From Enterobacter sp. SA187 (GTDB lineage: Bacteria; Pseudomonadota; Gammaproteobacteria; Enterobacterales; Enterobacteriaceae), in NCBI RefSeq assembly GCF_001888805.2, contig NZ_CP019113.1:1922001-1986000 (forward strand): 64,000 bases of DNA, written 5' to 3'. Below, piece after piece: positions 26,495 to 34,769 of this stretch. The notes below the pieces were generated by a model. The model was not told where the DNA came from and did no database searches. It was given only the letters and a program-made list of their open reading frames with translations. Numbering within the stretch: position 1 is the first letter of the stretch; each line of letters begins with the position of its first letter. The position numbers and the translations under genes are program-made.

Positions 26495-27697
26495 CTATCC
26501 CATTCCGCTCATTGCATCCCCCAGATGAAACACCGGCAGATACATGGCCACCACCAGCGTACCAATAATTAACCCCGTCACTATCAGCATGATCGGCTCC
26601 AGCAGTGCGGCCAGGTTATCCGCCAGCTGCTGCGTCTTTTCGCTGTGATAGCGCGCCAGATCGCCGAGCATGGTATCCAGCGCCCCCGACGCTTCGCCGG
26701 TTCTGACCAGCTGTACGCAGAGCGGGGTAAATTCACCGCTGTTCTTCAGCGCCTGCCAGATAGGTGCGCCATGGGTGATCTCATGATGCGCCTGATGCAG
26801 CAGGTCACGCCAGTACGGGCAGGGCAGCGTATTTTCCACACTCTCCAGCCCCTGCAAAAAGGCGATACCGGCGTTTTGCGTAAGCATCAGCACGGTAAAA
26901 ATCTGGCTGAGCTTTTGCCCGCGCAGGAGTGCGCCCACCACCGGACACCGCAGCAACAGGCGCTGACGATAGCGCAACCAGCGCGGCTTTTTACGCAGCT
27001 TATACAGGGTAAGAATCAGCGCGATAAACAGTACCAGCACCGCCGCGCCCCACTGGTGTATACCGTCCGCCAGCGCCATCACGCCGCGCGTTAACGCCGG
27101 CAGCGGCGCGTTAAAGGTGCGGTAGATGGCGGCGAACTCCGGCAGCACCAGGTAAACCATTGCCAGCACAATCAGCACCGCCAGCGATAAGACGATCAGC
27201 GGATAGCGCAGTGCCTTTTTAACCTTCGCCGCCAGCAGCCGCTGCGCCTTTTGCCGGGCCGCCAGTTCAAAACAACAGCTATCGAGTTTACCCGTCAGTT
27301 CACCGGTGTGGATCAGGGCAACATACAGCGGGGGAAAGGCCTGCGGCCACTGCTGGATCGCCGCCGAAAACGGCGTGCCCTGTTCCAGCTCCTCCGCCAG
27401 GTGTTGCAGCAGCGCCTGCCACTGGGGGCGCGGATGCTGTCCGGCTAAAAGCCGTAACCCATCCGGCAACGCCAGCCCCGCCTGCAACAGGGTCGCCAGC
27501 TGGCGGATCACCTCCTCGCTGTGCGTTCCCCGCCAGGCGCGCGCATGCACCGGACAGCGTTTAAGCTGTAAGAGGTGCACAGCGCGGTGCTGTAAGGCCA
27601 TCGCCACGCTGACCCGGTCCTCACCCCACAGCAGCCCCTCGCGTGGATGTCCCGCCTGATCCAGCCCGCGCCACTGCCACAGGGTATTAGTCGGCAT
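26495..27697 (-). CDS. hofC: HofC, type IV pilus/GspF-like inner membrane protein
   Basis: 400 residues, T2SF/GspF family with two repeated cytoplasmic domains and three predicted membrane segments (near VLIVLAMVYLVLPEF, AAVLVLFIALILTLY and the C-terminal IMLIVTGLIIGTLVV). It is the platform protein of a PilC-like pilus assembly machine. It overlaps hofB by 11 bp and is the last gene of ppdD-hofB-hofC. Other pilus genes (prepilin peptidase, secretin) are not in the window; in E. coli they lie elsewhere. Confidence 0.93.
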   Translation of the reverse strand: MPTNTLWQWRGLDQAGHPREGLLWGEDRVSVAMALQHRAVHLLQLKRCPVHARAWRGTHSEEVIRQLATLLQAGLALPDGLRLLAGQHPRPQWQALLQHLAEELEQGTPFSAAIQQWPQAFPPLYVALIHTGELTGKLDSCCFELAARQKAQRLLAAKVKKALRYPLIVLSLAVLIVLAMVYLVLPEFAAIYRTFNAPLPALTRGVMALADGIHQWGAAVLVLFIALILTLYKLRKKPRWLRYRQRLLLRCPVVGALLRGQKLSQIFTVLMLTQNAGIAFLQGLESVENTLPCPYWRDLLHQAHHEITHGAPIWQALKNSGEFTPLCVQLVRTGEASGALDTMLGDLARYHSEKTQQLADNLAALLEPIMLIVTGLIIGTLVVAMYLPVFHLGDAMSGMG

Positions 27698-29072
27698 GGG
27701 GAATACCCAGTACGCGCAGCAGCTCTTCCTGCGTGGTCAGTCCGCGCTCGACGGCCAGACAGCCGCTCTCGAACAGCGTGGTCATTCCGGCCTGCCGCGC
27801 TTTGCGATGAATGTCGCTGGCCGTATCCCCCGCGGCGATGGCATGCCGCAGCGGCTTGTTTACCGGCAGCACCTCAAACAGCGCGATCCTGCCGTAAAAA
27901 CCGTGATAGCACTGGTCGCAGCCAGTGGACTGCCATCGTGGTAACGGGCGCGGCCACAGCGCTGGCGGGATCAGCGTGTCGCTCTGGATTTTTGACCGGC
28001 AGTGCGGGCAGAGTTTGCGCACCAGCCGTTGCGCCACCACCAGCGAAAGCGCCGAGGCGAGCATCCATGGCGCAACGCCCATTTGCTGGATGCGCGTCAG
28101 GGTTTCGCTGGTGGAGTTGGTGTGCAGCGTCGACAGCACCAGATGCCCGGTCTGCGAGGCTTTAATAGCGATTTCCGCCGTTTCGCCATCGCGGATCTCA
28201 CCAACCATGACGATATCCGGATCCTGACGCAGCAGCGCGCGCAGTACGCTCTGAAAGCTCAGGCCCGCACGTGGATTGATTTGCGTCTGATTAAGTCCCG
28301 CCAGCGGGATTTCAACAGGATCTTCCACGCTGCAAATATTCACCTCATCGCTGTTACGCGACTGTAAGGCGCTGTAGAGCGTCACCGTTTTACCGCTGCC
28401 GGTAGGCCCGGTCACCAGCAGCAGGCCCTGGGGTTTGCTGAGCGCGGTCTGAAACTGCGCCAGCTGTTCCGGCAGCATGCCCAGTTGCGTCAGCTCCAGC
28501 GTCTGATTGACCTGATGCAGCAGACGCAGAACAACTTTTTCACCGTAGCGGCAGGGCAGGGTGGCAATGCGAAACGAAATGGCTTTACCGTTGAGTGTTA
28601 CGGTAAACTGCCCGTCCTGCGGCAGGCGGCGCTCGGCAATGTCAAGATTGCCCAGTACCTTAAGACGCGCCACCAGGGTTTTCGCCATGGCTGGCGCCAC
28701 CGGCGGCAAGGTGTGCAGTACGCCGTCCACCCGCAGACGAATTCGAAAATCAGCCTCGCCCGGCTCAAAGTGAATATCCGATGCCCGCAGCGTCAGCGCC
28801 TGTTGCAGGGTATGATCGAGAAACGCCGTTGTGGTGGCGCTGTCCTGCGTCACAACAGATAGCTGCGGCGCAGAGAGACGCTGCCGGTGTTTTTCCATCT
28901 CCTCTGCCGTCCAGCACTCAATGTCGATACGCTTTTGGGTAGCAAAGCGCAGCGCAGCCATCAGATCGTCAGACGGCTCGTTTATAACCGCGATAGCGAT
29001 GCGCCGATCGTTACTCTCCAGCAGCAGGGCGTTATGACGCTGACATAACGCGATCAACTGTTCCTGTTTCAT
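27687..29072 (-). CDS. hofB: HofB, type IV pilus assembly ATPase (GspE/PilB-like)
   Basis: 461 residues, E. coli length. Walker A GPTGSGKT at 222-229, followed by the Asp box and the Walker B segment VMVGEIRDGETAEIA, then His box LSTLHTNS. The C-terminal tetracysteine zinc motif (CPHC and CDQC) is present. It should power assembly of the PpdD pilin. The N-terminal MshEN-like domain is short. Overlaps ppdD by 4 bp and hofC by 11 bp. Confidence 0.94.
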   Translation of the reverse strand: MKQEQLIALCQRHNALLLESNDRRIAIAVINEPSDDLMAALRFATQKRIDIECWTAEEMEKHRQRLSAPQLSVVTQDSATTTAFLDHTLQQALTLRASDIHFEPGEADFRIRLRVDGVLHTLPPVAPAMAKTLVARLKVLGNLDIAERRLPQDGQFTVTLNGKAISFRIATLPCRYGEKVVLRLLHQVNQTLELTQLGMLPEQLAQFQTALSKPQGLLLVTGPTGSGKTVTLYSALQSRNSDEVNICSVEDPVEIPLAGLNQTQINPRAGLSFQSVLRALLRQDPDIVMVGEIRDGETAEIAIKASQTGHLVLSTLHTNSTSETLTRIQQMGVAPWMLASALSLVVAQRLVRKLCPHCRSKIQSDTLIPPALWPRPLPRWQSTGCDQCYHGFYGRIALFEVLPVNKPLRHAIAAGDTASDIHRKARQAGMTTLFESGCLAVERGLTTQEELLRVLGIPHAD

Positions 29073-29518
29073 TTCGCCTCCTGTTGACCGCTGAAGCGAA
29101 ACACCTCTTCACAGGCCTGTTTCAGCGCGCCATCGTCCTGCACCGTGCACAGCCGATCCCAGCCCGTCATGCCATTGCTGTTATTCCACTGTGGCGTGAG
29201 GGTAACGCCAAGCCCGGTCAGGCTTTCCTGTCCGGTAAGCGCCACGACGCCTTTCACCACGCTCATGGCGGAGACATAGCGGGTGGTGGTGGGCGACGGA
29301 ATGCCGTTGCTGCCCGCATCGCAGACCGCCACGCCGCCATGATCGAGGGCGCACAGTTCAATGGCTGTCCGGTAGGGGATGAAGGTTTGCAGCATGTCCG
29401 TCAGCGCCGCTTTGCGCAGGTAGTTCTGATAGGCGGGAATGCTGATGGCGCTGAGGATGGAAATAATGCCGATAACCACCATTAGCTCAATTAAGGTAAA
29501 TCCTTTTTGCGTGTCCAT
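29069..29518 (-). CDS. ppdD: PpdD, type IV major prepilin-like protein
   Basis: 149 residues (E. coli 146). Short basic leader MDTQKG ends at the prepilin peptidase site, followed by Phe, Glu at +5 and the hydrophobic helix FTLIELMVVIGIISILS. Two C-terminal-half cysteine pairs suggest disulfides. First gene of a leftward ppdD-hofB-hofC unit. In E. coli K-12 these genes are poorly expressed in the laboratory but can form pili; the same may hold here. Confidence 0.94.
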   Translation of the reverse strand: MDTQKGFTLIELMVVIGIISILSAISIPAYQNYLRKAALTDMLQTFIPYRTAIELCALDHGGVAVCDAGSNGIPSPTTTRYVSAMSVVKGVVALTGQESLTGLGVTLTPQWNNSNGMTGWDRLCTVQDDGALKQACEEVFRFSGQQEAK

Positions 29519-29655
29519 AATGTGCTCCTTGTTGACCTGGAGCGACTCTGGCAGTAACGGCGGGGCGGTGCGAGGGGATAAAACGTATCCGCGAAGGCGG
29601 CTTCAGAAGATTTTACGCGTGTTGCAATATTCAGCACGATTATTGCGAGCGGCTA

Positions 29656-29687
29656 CGAAAAATTGCCCGACGACTCCCGCCGGGCAA
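29656..29687 (-). terminator. Terminator of nadC
   Basis: On the minus strand TTGCCCG pairs with CGGGCAA (plus positions 29681-29687 and 29663-29669) and runs into TTTTT (29658-29662), 10 bp after the nadC stop. A clean rho-independent terminator. Confidence 0.9.
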
Positions 29688-29696
29688 CGCACGCTA

Positions 29697-30590
29697 TCAG
29701 CGAAAACGCATCGACAGATCCAGCGCCTGCACATGCTTGGTCAGCGCGCCCACGGAAATGTAATCCACGCCGGTGTCGGCAAATTCGCGGATCGTTTCTG
29801 CGGTGACATTGCCGGACACTTCCAGCCGCGCCTGGCCGCTGGCGCGCTTCACCGCTTCGCGCATTTGGTCAGTGTCGAAGTTGTCGAGCATGATGATGTC
29901 GGCCCCGGCTTTCAGCGCATCATCCAGCTCATCCAGGGTTTCCACTTCCACTTCCACCGGCACGTCGGGGTGCAGCCAGAAGGCTTTTTCCACTGCCTGA
30001 CGGACGCTGCCCGCGGCGATAATGTGGTTCTCTTTGATCAGGAAGGCATCCGACAGCCCGAGGCGATGATTCGCCCCGCCGCCGCACAGCACGGCATATT
30101 TCAGCGCGGTACGCAGCCCCGGCAGGGTTTTGCGCGTATCCAGCAGCTGCGTTTTGGTGCCCGCCAGCAGCGCGACGTAGCGGCTGACCACGCTGGCGAC
30201 GCCGGAGAGCGTTTGCACAAAGTTCAGCGCCGTACGCTCGCCGGTCAGCAGCACGCGGGACGGGCCGTCGAGTTCAAACAGCGTTTGATTCGCGGTGATG
30301 GCATCGCCATCGGCGACATGCCACGTCAGGGCGACATCATCGCCAGCCAGCTGAATAAAGACTTCTTCCACCCAGCGTTTGCCGCAGAAAATACCGTCTT
30401 CGCGGGTGATCACCACGGCGTGTGCGCGGTCGTCTGCGGGCAATAATTGGGCGGTAATATCATTGTTCGCATCCACCTCTCCACCGAGATCTTCCTGCAG
30501 CGCGCGCGCCACAGCGGCAGGAATGTCGAGGTTAATACGTTCTAAAAGCGCGTCACGTCGATGGTCGGGGTTATAGCGGCGAGGCGGCAT
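29697..30590 (-). CDS. nadC: Quinolinate phosphoribosyltransferase NadC
   Basis: 297 residues from MPPRRY, the E. coli length; an in-frame upstream start at 30632 would add 14 residues without homology. It converts quinolinate and PRPP to nicotinate mononucleotide in NAD synthesis. Motifs: DTRKTLPGLR, the GGGANHRLGL loop and IMLDNFDTDQMREAV. Single leftward gene, divergent from ampD. Confidence 0.96.
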   Translation of the reverse strand: MPPRRYNPDHRRDALLERINLDIPAAVARALQEDLGGEVDANNDITAQLLPADDRAHAVVITREDGIFCGKRWVEEVFIQLAGDDVALTWHVADGDAITANQTLFELDGPSRVLLTGERTALNFVQTLSGVASVVSRYVALLAGTKTQLLDTRKTLPGLRTALKYAVLCGGGANHRLGLSDAFLIKENHIIAAGSVRQAVEKAFWLHPDVPVEVEVETLDELDDALKAGADIIMLDNFDTDQMREAVKRASGQARLEVSGNVTAETIREFADTGVDYISVGALTKHVQALDLSMRFR

Positions 30591-30677
30591 GATAAACTCC
30601 AAAAAGGGTAACGAATCAAAAGATTGAAACATGCTACTCTGAACCGTGTATCAGCACCATATCTTAGGAGATCCTGC

Positions 30678-31241
30678 ATGCTGTTAAACAAGGGCTGGTT
30701 GGTGGATGCTCGCCATGTGCCTTCGCCGCACCATGACTGCCGCCCGGACGATGAGACCCCCTCGTTACTGGTTGTGCATAATATAAGCCTGCCGCCCGGA
30801 CAATTTGGCGGGCCGTGGATTGATGCGCTGTTCACCGGTACGCTGGATCCGCAAGCCGATCCCTTCTTCGCTGAGATTGCCCATCTGCGCGTGTCAGCAC
30901 ATTGCCTGATCCGTCGTGATGGCGAAATCGTGCAGTACGTTCCTTTCGATAAACGCGCCTGGCATGCGGGTGTGTCTTGTTATGCGGGCCGCCAGCGGTG
31001 CAATGATTTTTCCATCGGCATAGAGCTTGAGGGAACGGACACCACGCCCTACACCCCGGCGCAATATCAGCAGTTAGCCGCGGTGACGCAAACATTGATC
31101 GGGCTTTATCCGGCAATTGCTGACAATATAACCGGGCACAGCGATATCGCACCTGAGCGTAAAACCGATCCCGGCCCGGCTTTTGACTGGGCGACATTTC
31201 GTGCTCTGGTCACCCCCTCGTCAGATAAGGAGATGACATGA
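30678..31241 (+). CDS. ampD: AmpD, anhydro-MurNAc-L-Ala amidase
   Basis: 187 residues from MLLNKGWLV, preceded by TAGGAG; the upstream in-frame extension has no homology. Zinc ligands His34, His154 and Asp164 and the catalytic Glu116 are all present. The cytoplasmic enzyme cleaves anhydromuropeptides for recycling. In species with AmpR-AmpC, loss of AmpD derepresses the beta-lactamase; this copy looks intact. Overlaps ampE by 4 bp. Confidence 0.96.
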   Translation: MLLNKGWLVDARHVPSPHHDCRPDDETPSLLVVHNISLPPGQFGGPWIDALFTGTLDPQADPFFAEIAHLRVSAHCLIRRDGEIVQYVPFDKRAWHAGVSCYAGRQRCNDFSIGIELEGTDTTPYTPAQYQQLAAVTQTLIGLYPAIADNITGHSDIAPERKTDPGPAFDWATFRALVTPSSDKEMT

Positions 31242-32092
31242 CGTTGTTTACTATGCTGTTAGTTCTGATTGCCGAGCGCCTGTTTAAACTCGGCGAGCAC
31301 TGGCAGCTTGATCACCGCCTTGAAGTGCTGTTCCGCCGCATCCGCCATTTTTCGATGTTCCATACGCTGGGTATGACCGCGCTGGCGATGCTGGCGACCT
31401 TTCTCGTGTTACGCGCGCTTTATGGCCTGTTTTACAACGTGCCGCTGCTGGTGGTGTGGATCCTGCTCGGGCTGTTGTGTATCGGCGCGGGCAAAGTACG
31501 GCTGCACTACCATGCTTATCTGAAGGCCGCAGCGCGGGATGATGCCCATGCGCGCGGCGCAATGGCCAGTGAACTGACGATGATCCACGGCGTGCCGCCG
31601 GACTGCGATGAGCGTGAGTTTTTACGCGAGCTGCAAAATGCGCTGTTGTGGATTAACTTCCGCTTTTACCTCGCGCCGCTGTTCTGGTTTATCGTCGGCG
31701 GGACATGGGGACCGGTGACGCTGGTAGGCTATGCGTTTTTACGCGCCTGGCAGTCGTGGCTGGCACGTTATATGACGCCGCCGCAGCGCCATCAGTCCGG
31801 GATTGATGCCATTCTGCATGTGCTGGACTGGATCCCGGTACGGCTGGTGGGCGTGGTGTATGCGCTGATTGGTCACGGTGAAAAGGCGCTTCCGGCCTGG
31901 TTTGCGTCACTTTACGATCGTCATACGTCGCAGTATCAGGTGTTGACACGGCTGGCGCAGTATTCGCTGGCGCGTGAGCCGCATCTGGACCGCGTTGAAA
32001 CGCCAAAAGTGGCGGTTTCAATGGCGAAGAAAACGTCCTTTGTGGTGGTGGTTGTGGTGGCGCTGCTGACGATTTACGGGACGCTGGTGTAA
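31238..32092 (+). CDS. ampE: AmpE, inner membrane protein
   Basis: 284 residues, E. coli length. About four membrane segments: N-terminal FTMLLVLIAERLF, a hydrophobic stretch around LAMLATFLVLRALYGLF and VPLLVVWILLGLLCIG, a central segment, and the C-terminal VVVVVALLTIYGTLV. It belongs to the CobD/AmpE family and is thought to act as a sensor in cell wall stress. Translationally coupled to ampD by a 4-bp overlap. Confidence 0.94.
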   Translation: MTLFTMLLVLIAERLFKLGEHWQLDHRLEVLFRRIRHFSMFHTLGMTALAMLATFLVLRALYGLFYNVPLLVVWILLGLLCIGAGKVRLHYHAYLKAAARDDAHARGAMASELTMIHGVPPDCDEREFLRELQNALLWINFRFYLAPLFWFIVGGTWGPVTLVGYAFLRAWQSWLARYMTPPQRHQSGIDAILHVLDWIPVRLVGVVYALIGHGEKALPAWFASLYDRHTSQYQVLTRLAQYSLAREPHLDRVETPKVAVSMAKKTSFVVVVVVALLTIYGTLV

Positions 32093-32101
32093 TTTTTGAG
32101 A

Positions 32102-32240
32102 CGATGCCGGGTGGCGCTGTGCTTACCCGGCCTACAAGATCCTGCGCTTACCCGGCCTACATATCCTGCGCTTATCCGGCCTACAGATCCTGCGCTTACA
32201 AGCATATGTAGGCCCGGCAAGCGAAGCGCCGCCGGGCAAT
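32102..32240. repeat. REP/BIME element with internal 24-bp tandem repeat
   Basis: A REP half (GCCGGGTGGCGCTGTGCTTACC, split here as GCCGGGTGGCGC and TTACCCGGCCTAC) begins at about 32106, and the inverted REP (GTAGGCCCGGCAAGCG, then CGCCGGGC) ends at 32238. Between them the unit TGCGCTTACCCGGCCTACA plus a 5-bp tail repeats at exactly 24 bp: 32119-32142, 32143-32166, 32167-32190 and a partial copy from 32191. Confidence 0.9.
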
Positions 32241-32244
32241 CTTC

Positions 32245-33195
32245 TTAATTGTTATCCGCCGGTGGCACCCCAAAGTCCGGCATCCCGTCCTCTTTCCAGT
32301 GGATCACTTTCAGCCGCGTATGACGGTTCGGATCGTACAGCGGATCGCCTTCGATCTCGGTGTAGTTGCGCGCGTGGTAAACCAGCACGTCCTGGCCGTC
32401 CGGCGTTTGCGTAAAGCTGTTGTGACCCGGCCCGTACTGGCGATTCTCATAGCTGGTCACAAAGACCGGCTGCGGGGATTTATGCCAGTTTTCCGGCTGC
32501 TGCGGGTCGGCGTCAATAGCGATCCACAGCAGGCCCAGGCAGTAATTTTCATCGGTGGCGCTGGCGGAATAGCTGATAAATAACCGATCGCCATGGAACA
32601 GCACCGCCGGGCCTTCATTGACCTTAAAGCCCCGGCACTCCCAGTCAAATTCGGGTTTGCTTAACATCACCGGCTGACCCTTAATCGTCCAGGGATTTTC
32701 CAGCTCTGCCAGGTACAGGTTTGAGTTGCCTTCAATGGCCGGATCTTTTTGCGCCCACAGGTACCACTGTTTACCCTGATGCTTAAAGGTAGTGGCATCC
32801 AGGCAGAAAGAGTCGAACTGTGTTTTGATCTGCCCTTTTTCCGTCCAGCGACCGGTCAGCGGATCGGTGTCGGCGCACTCCAGCACAAACATACGGTGCT
32901 GGAACATATTCAGCGCATCCAGATCGTGGGTGTGCGTGGCGGCAAAATAGAGATACCACTTGCCGTTAAGATGATGCAGCTCCGGCGCCCAGATAAGCTG
33001 GCTCATCGGGCCGCTGGCGGGTTTACGCCAGACCACGCTGGCAGGCGCATCGCGCAATCCTTCGATAGTGGCGGCGCGGCGGATCTCCAGCCGATCGTAT
33101 TCCGGCACTGAGGCGACAAAATAGTAGGCGTTGTCGTGGCGCAGAATAAAGGGATCGGCGCGTTGTTCGATAAAGGGATTGGGCCACGGGTTCAT
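32245..33195 (-). CDS. Cytoplasmic glycoside hydrolase family 43 enzyme
   Basis: 316 residues from MNPWPNPF, chosen because AGGAA lies in front and the frame extension upstream overlaps the symporter gene. Five-bladed beta-propeller family GH43. The expected triad is visible: base Asp14 (RADPFILRH), pKa-tuning Asp133 (CLDATTF) and acid Glu194 (NEGPAVLF), plus the GPGHNSF motif at 255-261. There is no signal peptide, so it acts on imported oligosaccharides, most likely arabinosides or xylosides. It follows a GPH sugar symporter by 10 bp. Exact substrate unknown. E. coli K-12 lacks this gene between ampE and aroP. Confidence 0.88.
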   Translation of the reverse strand: MNPWPNPFIEQRADPFILRHDNAYYFVASVPEYDRLEIRRAATIEGLRDAPASVVWRKPASGPMSQLIWAPELHHLNGKWYLYFAATHTHDLDALNMFQHRMFVLECADTDPLTGRWTEKGQIKTQFDSFCLDATTFKHQGKQWYLWAQKDPAIEGNSNLYLAELENPWTIKGQPVMLSKPEFDWECRGFKVNEGPAVLFHGDRLFISYSASATDENYCLGLLWIAIDADPQQPENWHKSPQPVFVTSYENRQYGPGHNSFTQTPDGQDVLVYHARNYTEIEGDPLYDPNRHTRLKVIHWKEDGMPDFGVPPADNN

Positions 33196-33205
33196 CAGGC
33201 TTTCC

Positions 33206-34600
33206 TTATGGTTTAACCGGCTGATGGGAAGCAGTCTCATTCAGCTCGCGATAATTAGTGCGACGTTTCTCCAGATCGCTCTGGATCTGTTTCATGGTTT
33301 CACGGTCGACTTTCAACAGGCGTACCACGCCCGCGGTGATCAAATAGCCCACGCCCGGAATGACGCTGAACAGCAGTACGATACCGTTAATGGCGCTTGC
33401 GCTTTGCGCTTTCGCACCCGCGTCGTAACCATACCAGGAGAGCAGGAAGCCGACCATCGCCCCGGCAACCGCCAGACCCACTTTCAGGAAGAACAGGTTG
33501 CCGGAGAAGCTGATGCCGGTGATGCGTTTACCGGTTTTCCACTCGCCGTAGTCATCCACGTCCGCCATCAGCGACCAGTGCAGCGGGGAGGGGATTTGAT
33601 GAATAACGTTAAGCAGGAAATAGAGCATCACGATAAGCGTCGTCGCCTGCGGATCCAGGAAGTAAAAGCCGCCGGAGAAAATCGCCAGCACAATGTTGGT
33701 CCAGAAGAAGACCTGCAATTTACACCAGCGGTCGGTCAGCACTTTCGCCAGCATACTGCCAATCATCATGCCCACCACGCCGAGGCTGATAAACAGGGTG
33801 GCGAAATGGGTGCTTTGTCCCATGACCCAGGTGACGTAGTACATGGTGGCCGCCATGCGGATGAAGCCCGGGCAGACATTGCACAGGGTGAGCAGCAGAA
33901 TGCGTACCCACTGGTCGTTTTTCCAGACGTCTTTGAAGTCTTTTTTCAGATCGTCATTGGTCGGGACGGCGGGTTTGACGCGCTCGCGTACCGTCGCAAA
34001 GCAGTAGAGGAACATGCACATGCCGATAAACGCCAGCACCGTCATCGCCATCTGGTAGCCTTTGGCTTTATCTTCGCCGCCAAACCACTCCGCCATCGGC
34101 AGCAGCGTCAGCGACAACAGCAGGGTGGCGATCCCCACCATCACAAAACGGTAAGACTGACAGGCGACGCGCTCTTTTGGATCGTTGGTGATCACGCTGC
34201 CCAGCGAGCAGTAAGGAATGTTGATGGCGGTATAGGTCAGCGACAGCAGGAAGTAGGTGACAAACGCATAGATAACCTTGCTGTTATATGTCCAGTCCGG
34301 CGTGGTAAACATCAGCACGCTGAACACCGCGTAAGGCACGGCGATCCATAACAGCCATGGACGAAATCGCCCATATTTGCTCTTCGTTCTGTCTGCCAGC
34401 GCGCCCATAATCGGGTCGGTTACGGCGTCAATTACGCGGATGGAAAGCAGTAATACGCCCACCAGCGCCGGAGCCAGACCAAATATGTCCGTATAGAAAT
34501 AATTCACAAACAACATGATAGCGCCAAAGATAATATTACATCCGGCGTCTCCCATTCCGTAGCCGATCTTTTCTTTGACTGACAGTTTAGCGTTGTCCAT
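33206..34600 (-). CDS. GPH-family sugar:cation symporter
   Basis: 464 residues from the ATG at 34600, preceded by GGGAG. About twelve membrane segments and the MelB/GPH signature (DAVTDPIMGALADRT followed by KYGRFRPW). Members import glycosides, pentosides or hexuronides with Na+ or H+. It heads a two-gene operon with the GH43 hydrolase, so it probably imports the oligosaccharide that enzyme cleaves (compare XynT/YagG-XynB/YagH pairs in E. coli). No regulator gene is adjacent. Substrate not determinable from sequence. Confidence 0.9.
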   Translation of the reverse strand: MDNAKLSVKEKIGYGMGDAGCNIIFGAIMLFVNYFYTDIFGLAPALVGVLLLSIRVIDAVTDPIMGALADRTKSKYGRFRPWLLWIAVPYAVFSVLMFTTPDWTYNSKVIYAFVTYFLLSLTYTAINIPYCSLGSVITNDPKERVACQSYRFVMVGIATLLLSLTLLPMAEWFGGEDKAKGYQMAMTVLAFIGMCMFLYCFATVRERVKPAVPTNDDLKKDFKDVWKNDQWVRILLLTLCNVCPGFIRMAATMYYVTWVMGQSTHFATLFISLGVVGMMIGSMLAKVLTDRWCKLQVFFWTNIVLAIFSGGFYFLDPQATTLIVMLYFLLNVIHQIPSPLHWSLMADVDDYGEWKTGKRITGISFSGNLFFLKVGLAVAGAMVGFLLSWYGYDAGAKAQSASAINGIVLLFSVIPGVGYLITAGVVRLLKVDRETMKQIQSDLEKRRTNYRELNETASHQPVKP

Positions 34601-34732
34601 CGACAATTCTCCCGTTGAGATATGGAGAGAATTATTCGCACGCTATGACTTTTTTGCGTAGCAGGTTTAAGTTAAAGAGATGGACAAAATGGCTATGCAG
34701 GGGAAAGTGTGAACCAGGTAACAGGGGCGGGT
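34601..34732. other. Upstream region of the symporter-GH43 operon
   Basis: A 5' untranslated region and likely promoter of the leftward operon; I could not assign -35/-10 boxes with confidence. A/T-rich around 34630-34690. No palindrome typical of LacI- or AraC-type operators stood out. Confidence 0.4.
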
Positions 34733-34756
34733 CCCCCTCGCCCGAAGGAGAGGGGG
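34733..34756 (-). terminator. Hairpin downstream of aroP (CCCCCTC repeat type)
   Basis: CCCCCTC (34733-34739) pairs with GAGGGGG (34750-34756). It lies 14 bp beyond the aroP stop. A closely similar hairpin occurs after yadH at 59397-59420, so it is probably a dispersed palindromic repeat that may also terminate transcription. Confidence 0.5.
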
Positions 34757-34769
34757 GAAAGCAACAAGA

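Noticed and set aside
29439..30446. Plus-strand frame across ppdD and nadC
   Set aside because: It overlaps two real leftward genes and the nadC terminator.
32102..32240. Direct repeats resembling a small CRISPR array
   Set aside because: The 24-bp units are contiguous with no spacers, share the REP sequence, and no cas genes are present.
33131..34351. Open frame on the plus strand over the GPH symporter gene
   Set aside because: His/Gln/Arg-rich product typical of antisense to a membrane protein; no homology recognised.
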